From Aphelocoma coerulescens (lineage: Eukaryota > Chordata > Aves > Passeriformes > Corvidae): a DNA stretch of 64,000 nt. Below, in pieces: positions 62,001 through 64,000 of the stretch. The translations under genes were made by a program, and so were the position numbers. The notes under the pieces are model-generated. The model was not told the origin of the DNA, searched no databases, and saw only the letters and a list, made by a program, of their open reading frames with translations. Position 1 is the first letter of the stretch. Each line of letters starts with the position of its first letter. Where the stretch lies: positions 52,636,214-52,700,213 of the forward strand of contig NC_091017.1 of the NCBI RefSeq assembly GCF_041296385.1, written 5' to 3'.

Positions 62001-63656
62001 ATTACATCCTTTTCCTGTATGCAGGAATATTATATCCTTTTTCTGTATGCATTGTTTTGTACCAGTTGCTCTCTCTCATGATAGGTAACCAGTTTTCAGT
62101 AGTTATTTAAATTCACCCTGTAATCCCTGTGTAACTTCACGTGTTTGTGACGTGTTCTGAGAAGATGTGATACACAATTTGTCGTATGATTAAAATGGAG
62201 CCAATAGCACACTCCAGATTTAAGCTCTTCTATTAACAATGTTTTGTTATCTGTCTCTGTAGTTGCTGGTGTCTTAGGCTTTGCCATTGGAAAGATGTCA
62301 TACATGGGAGAATGCCAAAAAAAGTTTCAGAAAATTGGTATTGCACCATTTGGTCCACAACAAAAAAGGTCTGTGCTTATTTAAATTATTAAGCCTAGAT
62401 CAAAATAGTCTAAAACACACTAAAAATTATATGCAGCAGAACTATGAATTTAAATTCTGTGATCAAATCCTGAGGTGCTAGTCATAGTCTTAGGCTATAT
62501 ATTGCAATATTAGAAACTACTACACATTCTTCAGAAAATGCAAATTAAACTCACTGTAATACTTGTTACTAGGATATCCATGATTTCAATGAAAATTTTA
62601 TACTTTTAGGTGTGATGTGACAACAGTTACTAGTTCTATTCTCATCTAGTATCATACTGCTAAGATTGTCCATGTTATCACTTTGACCCTTTGAGTCTTC
62701 CTTTGGAACATACATCAGGCCAAATATGCTACAGATTTTTTTATAATGTTCTCATATTTTAACAAAAATTTAAATCTCAATCCATATTCCAACTTTCCCC
62801 TCCTCTGTGGCTTTGCCCAACCTCATACTGTCATGCCAAACCATGAAGAGCACGAACTGAGAGGGTGTTTTTTCCACCTTGCACCTCTAACCATAGAATA
62901 AATCTCAGTGGTTGACTTCTGTCGCCTGGCACCTCCACATTTCAGTCATTGTTTTCTCAACTTCACATAAAGTACTCCTTCACATCCAATCAGACTCTGA
63001 CTTCCTTCCCAGCTCCTCCTTCAACTGCCTGTTATACTCTCTGTTCTCGATATGGCTTCTGGTACAAACCTTTACTCACAAAATTTCCAAAAATTCTACA
63101 CAAAAAATTGTTCTCCTTTGTCTTTCCACATCTTTCCCCCAGACCAACATGAGCTTTTATGCCTATAAAAATGCCTGACTGATAATGGGAAGCTTCTTCA
63201 TTGTTCATCTATTTCTCTACTTGTATTCTTCCCCCACATAAAAAGCTATATACTTGGTATTACACAAAATGTTATACACCTTACTCCTAGCTCAGTTTGC
63301 TCATAGGCACAATGGCAAGGACTATCTTTTGCTGCTTAGAAAATCCTGTTATATTTTGGCAATTGCTAGAAGGAGTACTTAATATTAATTAATGGGGGTT
63401 TATTGGCTGAGACATTTAGATGTCATATTTTGCAGTTTATATCCCATATTACAAGAATTGGGGAATATAGGCAAGAGATAACTTCTTCAAGAACTTTTGC
63501 CATCATGCTGTACGGTTGTATTAGAAGAAATCCAGCAAAATTTTTCAATGTTTTATTTGCTTTCAATATTATAGGCAGTGTCATCATGCTTGCAAAGAAT
63601 GTAAAGCAAAATTGGGATCAAATGAGAGAGAAGATTCAATTCCTTCAGCATCTTAG
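56010..63656 (+). CDS. OCIAD2: OCIAD2, complete coding region (6 coding exons, 146 aa)
   Basis: OCIA-domain protein 2 is a small mitochondrial inner-membrane protein that pairs with OCIAD1 and has been linked to respiratory-complex assembly. Exons of 60, 91, 54, 48, 106 and 82 nt join in phase to 441 nt, 146 residues, against about 154 in human (recalled). The N-terminus (residues 1-20) is hydrophilic and poorly conserved. The OCIA domain follows: LFCPISQIQ, ARIRKECKQESFWYR, a membrane segment ALPLSLGSMLVTQGL, ARFGPYPK, a second membrane segment IAGVLGFAIGKMSY, ECQKKF. The tail FGPQQKRQCHHACKECK ends in SIPSAS. FGPQ-NRHC..C..C in human favours OCIAD2 over OCIAD1. The ATG at 56010 has A at -3. 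Divergent from CWH43. Confidence 0.96.
56070..58441 (+). other. OCIAD2 intron 2
   Basis: A 2.4-kb intron with an LTR-type fragment at 57.42-57.71 kb. The 56.25-56.7 kb stretch is less AT-rich and unassigned. Confidence 0.7.
57415..57706 (+). mobile_element. Avian ERV LTR-type fragment
   Basis: GCACAATGTCATGGTATGGA, TTGGATCAGCTGGGGTCAGC, CTGTCCCAGCTGTGTCCCCT, AAAGGCCTTGACTCTGTGTA, AGCAGTAATTGAATATCCCT and CACAAATCCAAAACCTAGCA follow each other in the order I recall for a widespread avian LTR-retroelement repeat. Truncated; non-coding. Family not verified. Confidence 0.6.
58442..58532 (+). CDS. OCIAD2: OCIAD2 coding exon 3 (residues 21-51)
   Basis: Acceptor CTTTCAG, then PMLFCPISQIQDGEIARIRK and ECKQESFWYR; donor GTGGGT, phase 1. 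Start of the OCIA domain. Confidence 0.95.
59079..59097. repeat. (AT)n microsatellite
   Basis: A short perfect AT dinucleotide run in OCIAD2 intron 3. Confidence 0.9.
59336..59389 (+). CDS. OCIAD2: OCIAD2 coding exon 4 (residues 51-69)
   Basis: Acceptor TTCACAG, then ALPLSLGSMLVTQGLISK; donor GTAAAG. It encodes the first membrane segment of the OCIA domain. Confidence 0.96.
59390..61211 (+). other. OCIAD2 intron 4
   Basis: A 1.8-kb intron with no repeat or exon recognised. Confidence 0.7.
61212..61259 (+). CDS. OCIAD2: OCIAD2 coding exon 5 (residues 69-85)
   Basis: Acceptor TTTTGTAG, then GIFSASARFGPYPKMA; donor GTAAGT. 48 nt, phase 1 to phase 1. Confidence 0.94.
61260..62262 (+). other. 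OCIAD2 intron 5
   Basis: About 1 kb of AT-rich intron. Nothing recognised. Confidence 0.7.
62263..62368 (+). CDS. OCIAD2: OCIAD2 coding exon 6 (residues 85-120)
   Basis: Acceptor CTCTGTAG, then IAGVLGFAIGKMSYMGECQK and KFQKIGIAPFGPQQK; donor GTCTGT, phase 2. Second membrane segment and the conserved ECQKKF. Confidence 0.96.
62369..63574 (+). other. OCIAD2 intron 6
   Basis: A 1.2-kb AT-rich intron. Nothing recognised. Confidence 0.7.
63575..63656 (+). CDS. OCIAD2: OCIAD2 coding exon 7, terminal (residues 120-146 and stop)
   Basis: Acceptor ATTATAG, then RQCHHACKECKAKLGSNERE and DSIPSAS, stop TAG at 63654-63656. The C-x(3)-C-x(2)-C cysteine spacing and the PSAS end mirror human OCIAD2. Confidence 0.95.
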
Positions 63657-64000
63657 TCCCAGGTAGTCAACCTTGTAATTTTTTTTAAAAATCTCATGTT
63701 ATTCTCCATGTTGAATGGTATTCTTCTTTTGAACAATATAGTGAAAATCACAGATTTTAATAATGGATCAAAATCCAAGCATTACTCAAGGAAATACTCC
63801 GTATCTGTAATTTCTGATTAATTTTGTTCTTATTTTTACATTGCATACCTTTTATGCTAATTTTAAATCCCCCATCTCTGAGGAGTTTTTTTCTTTAGCT
63901 GTAGCAGAGTATTACTGATTGACCTGAGTGGAATTAATTTGGATCAACTGCTTGTATTAAAACAAATGCAACTCCTTTCAATTTCCAGCTTGTTTTACTT
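63657..64000 (+). other. OCIAD2 3' UTR / downstream
   Basis: AT-rich sequence after the stop. An ATTAAA word near 63956 could be a poly-A signal, but the real 3' end may lie past the window. Confidence 0.5.

Noticed and set aside
1..64000. Prokaryotic-type systems (operons, CRISPR, toxin-antitoxin, phage genes)
   Set aside because: All structure is vertebrate: introns, CpG islands, CR1 repeats. No such system is present.

Overview
The window is vertebrate nuclear DNA, almost certainly from a bird and probably a songbird. The genes are split into short exons with GT-AG introns. Three GC-rich CpG islands stand out of AT-rich surroundings. The interspersed repeats are CR1 LINE 3' ends, avian-type LTR fragments, and one tRNA/CR1 chimeric SINE that resembles the passerine TguSINE1 family. 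There are no bacterial-style operons, CRISPR arrays or plasmid features.

Three protein-coding genes were assembled exon by exon, with reading phase consistent across every junction. (1) DCUN1D4, minus strand: only its 5' end is present, with three coding exons (13149-13125, 4622-4552, 3604-3565). The rest of the gene, including the PONY/DCN1 domain, lies beyond the left edge. (2) CWH43, minus strand: complete, with 16 coding exons from 47113 down to 21264, 2,106 nt including the stop, giving 701 residues. It joins a multi-pass membrane region to a C-terminal endonuclease/exonuclease/phosphatase-like domain and is involved in lipid remodelling of GPI anchors. (3) OCIAD2, plus strand: an untranslated first exon near 52.7 kb, then six coding exons from 56010 to 63656, giving 146 residues. 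It is a small mitochondrial OCIA-domain membrane protein.

Layout, left to right: DCUN1D4 introns and early exons (1 to about 13.15 kb); the DCUN1D4 CpG-island promoter (12.37-13.65 kb) with a row of CCAAT boxes; an intergenic stretch with a SINE and an old LTR (13.65-21.26 kb); CWH43 (21.26-47.11 kb) and its CpG island (46.6-47.32 kb); a divergent intergenic region with an LTR and a CR1 (47.3-52.4 kb); the OCIAD2 CpG island (52.38-52.93 kb) with a CR1 on each side; and OCIAD2 (to 63.66 kb). CWH43 and OCIAD2 are head to head; CWH43 and DCUN1D4 are tandem. The same gene set is neighbouring in human, but as I recall it the human chromosome 4 centromere lies between CWH43 and DCUN1D4, whereas here they are about 8 kb apart.

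I found no previously undescribed gene system. The more unusual items are a long miRNA-like hairpin and a duplicated 160-bp module in CWH43 intron 2, an (AAT)18 microsatellite almost touching a CWH43 splice donor, and the clustered promoter elements of DCUN1D4. The remaining short ORFs look like chance frames.
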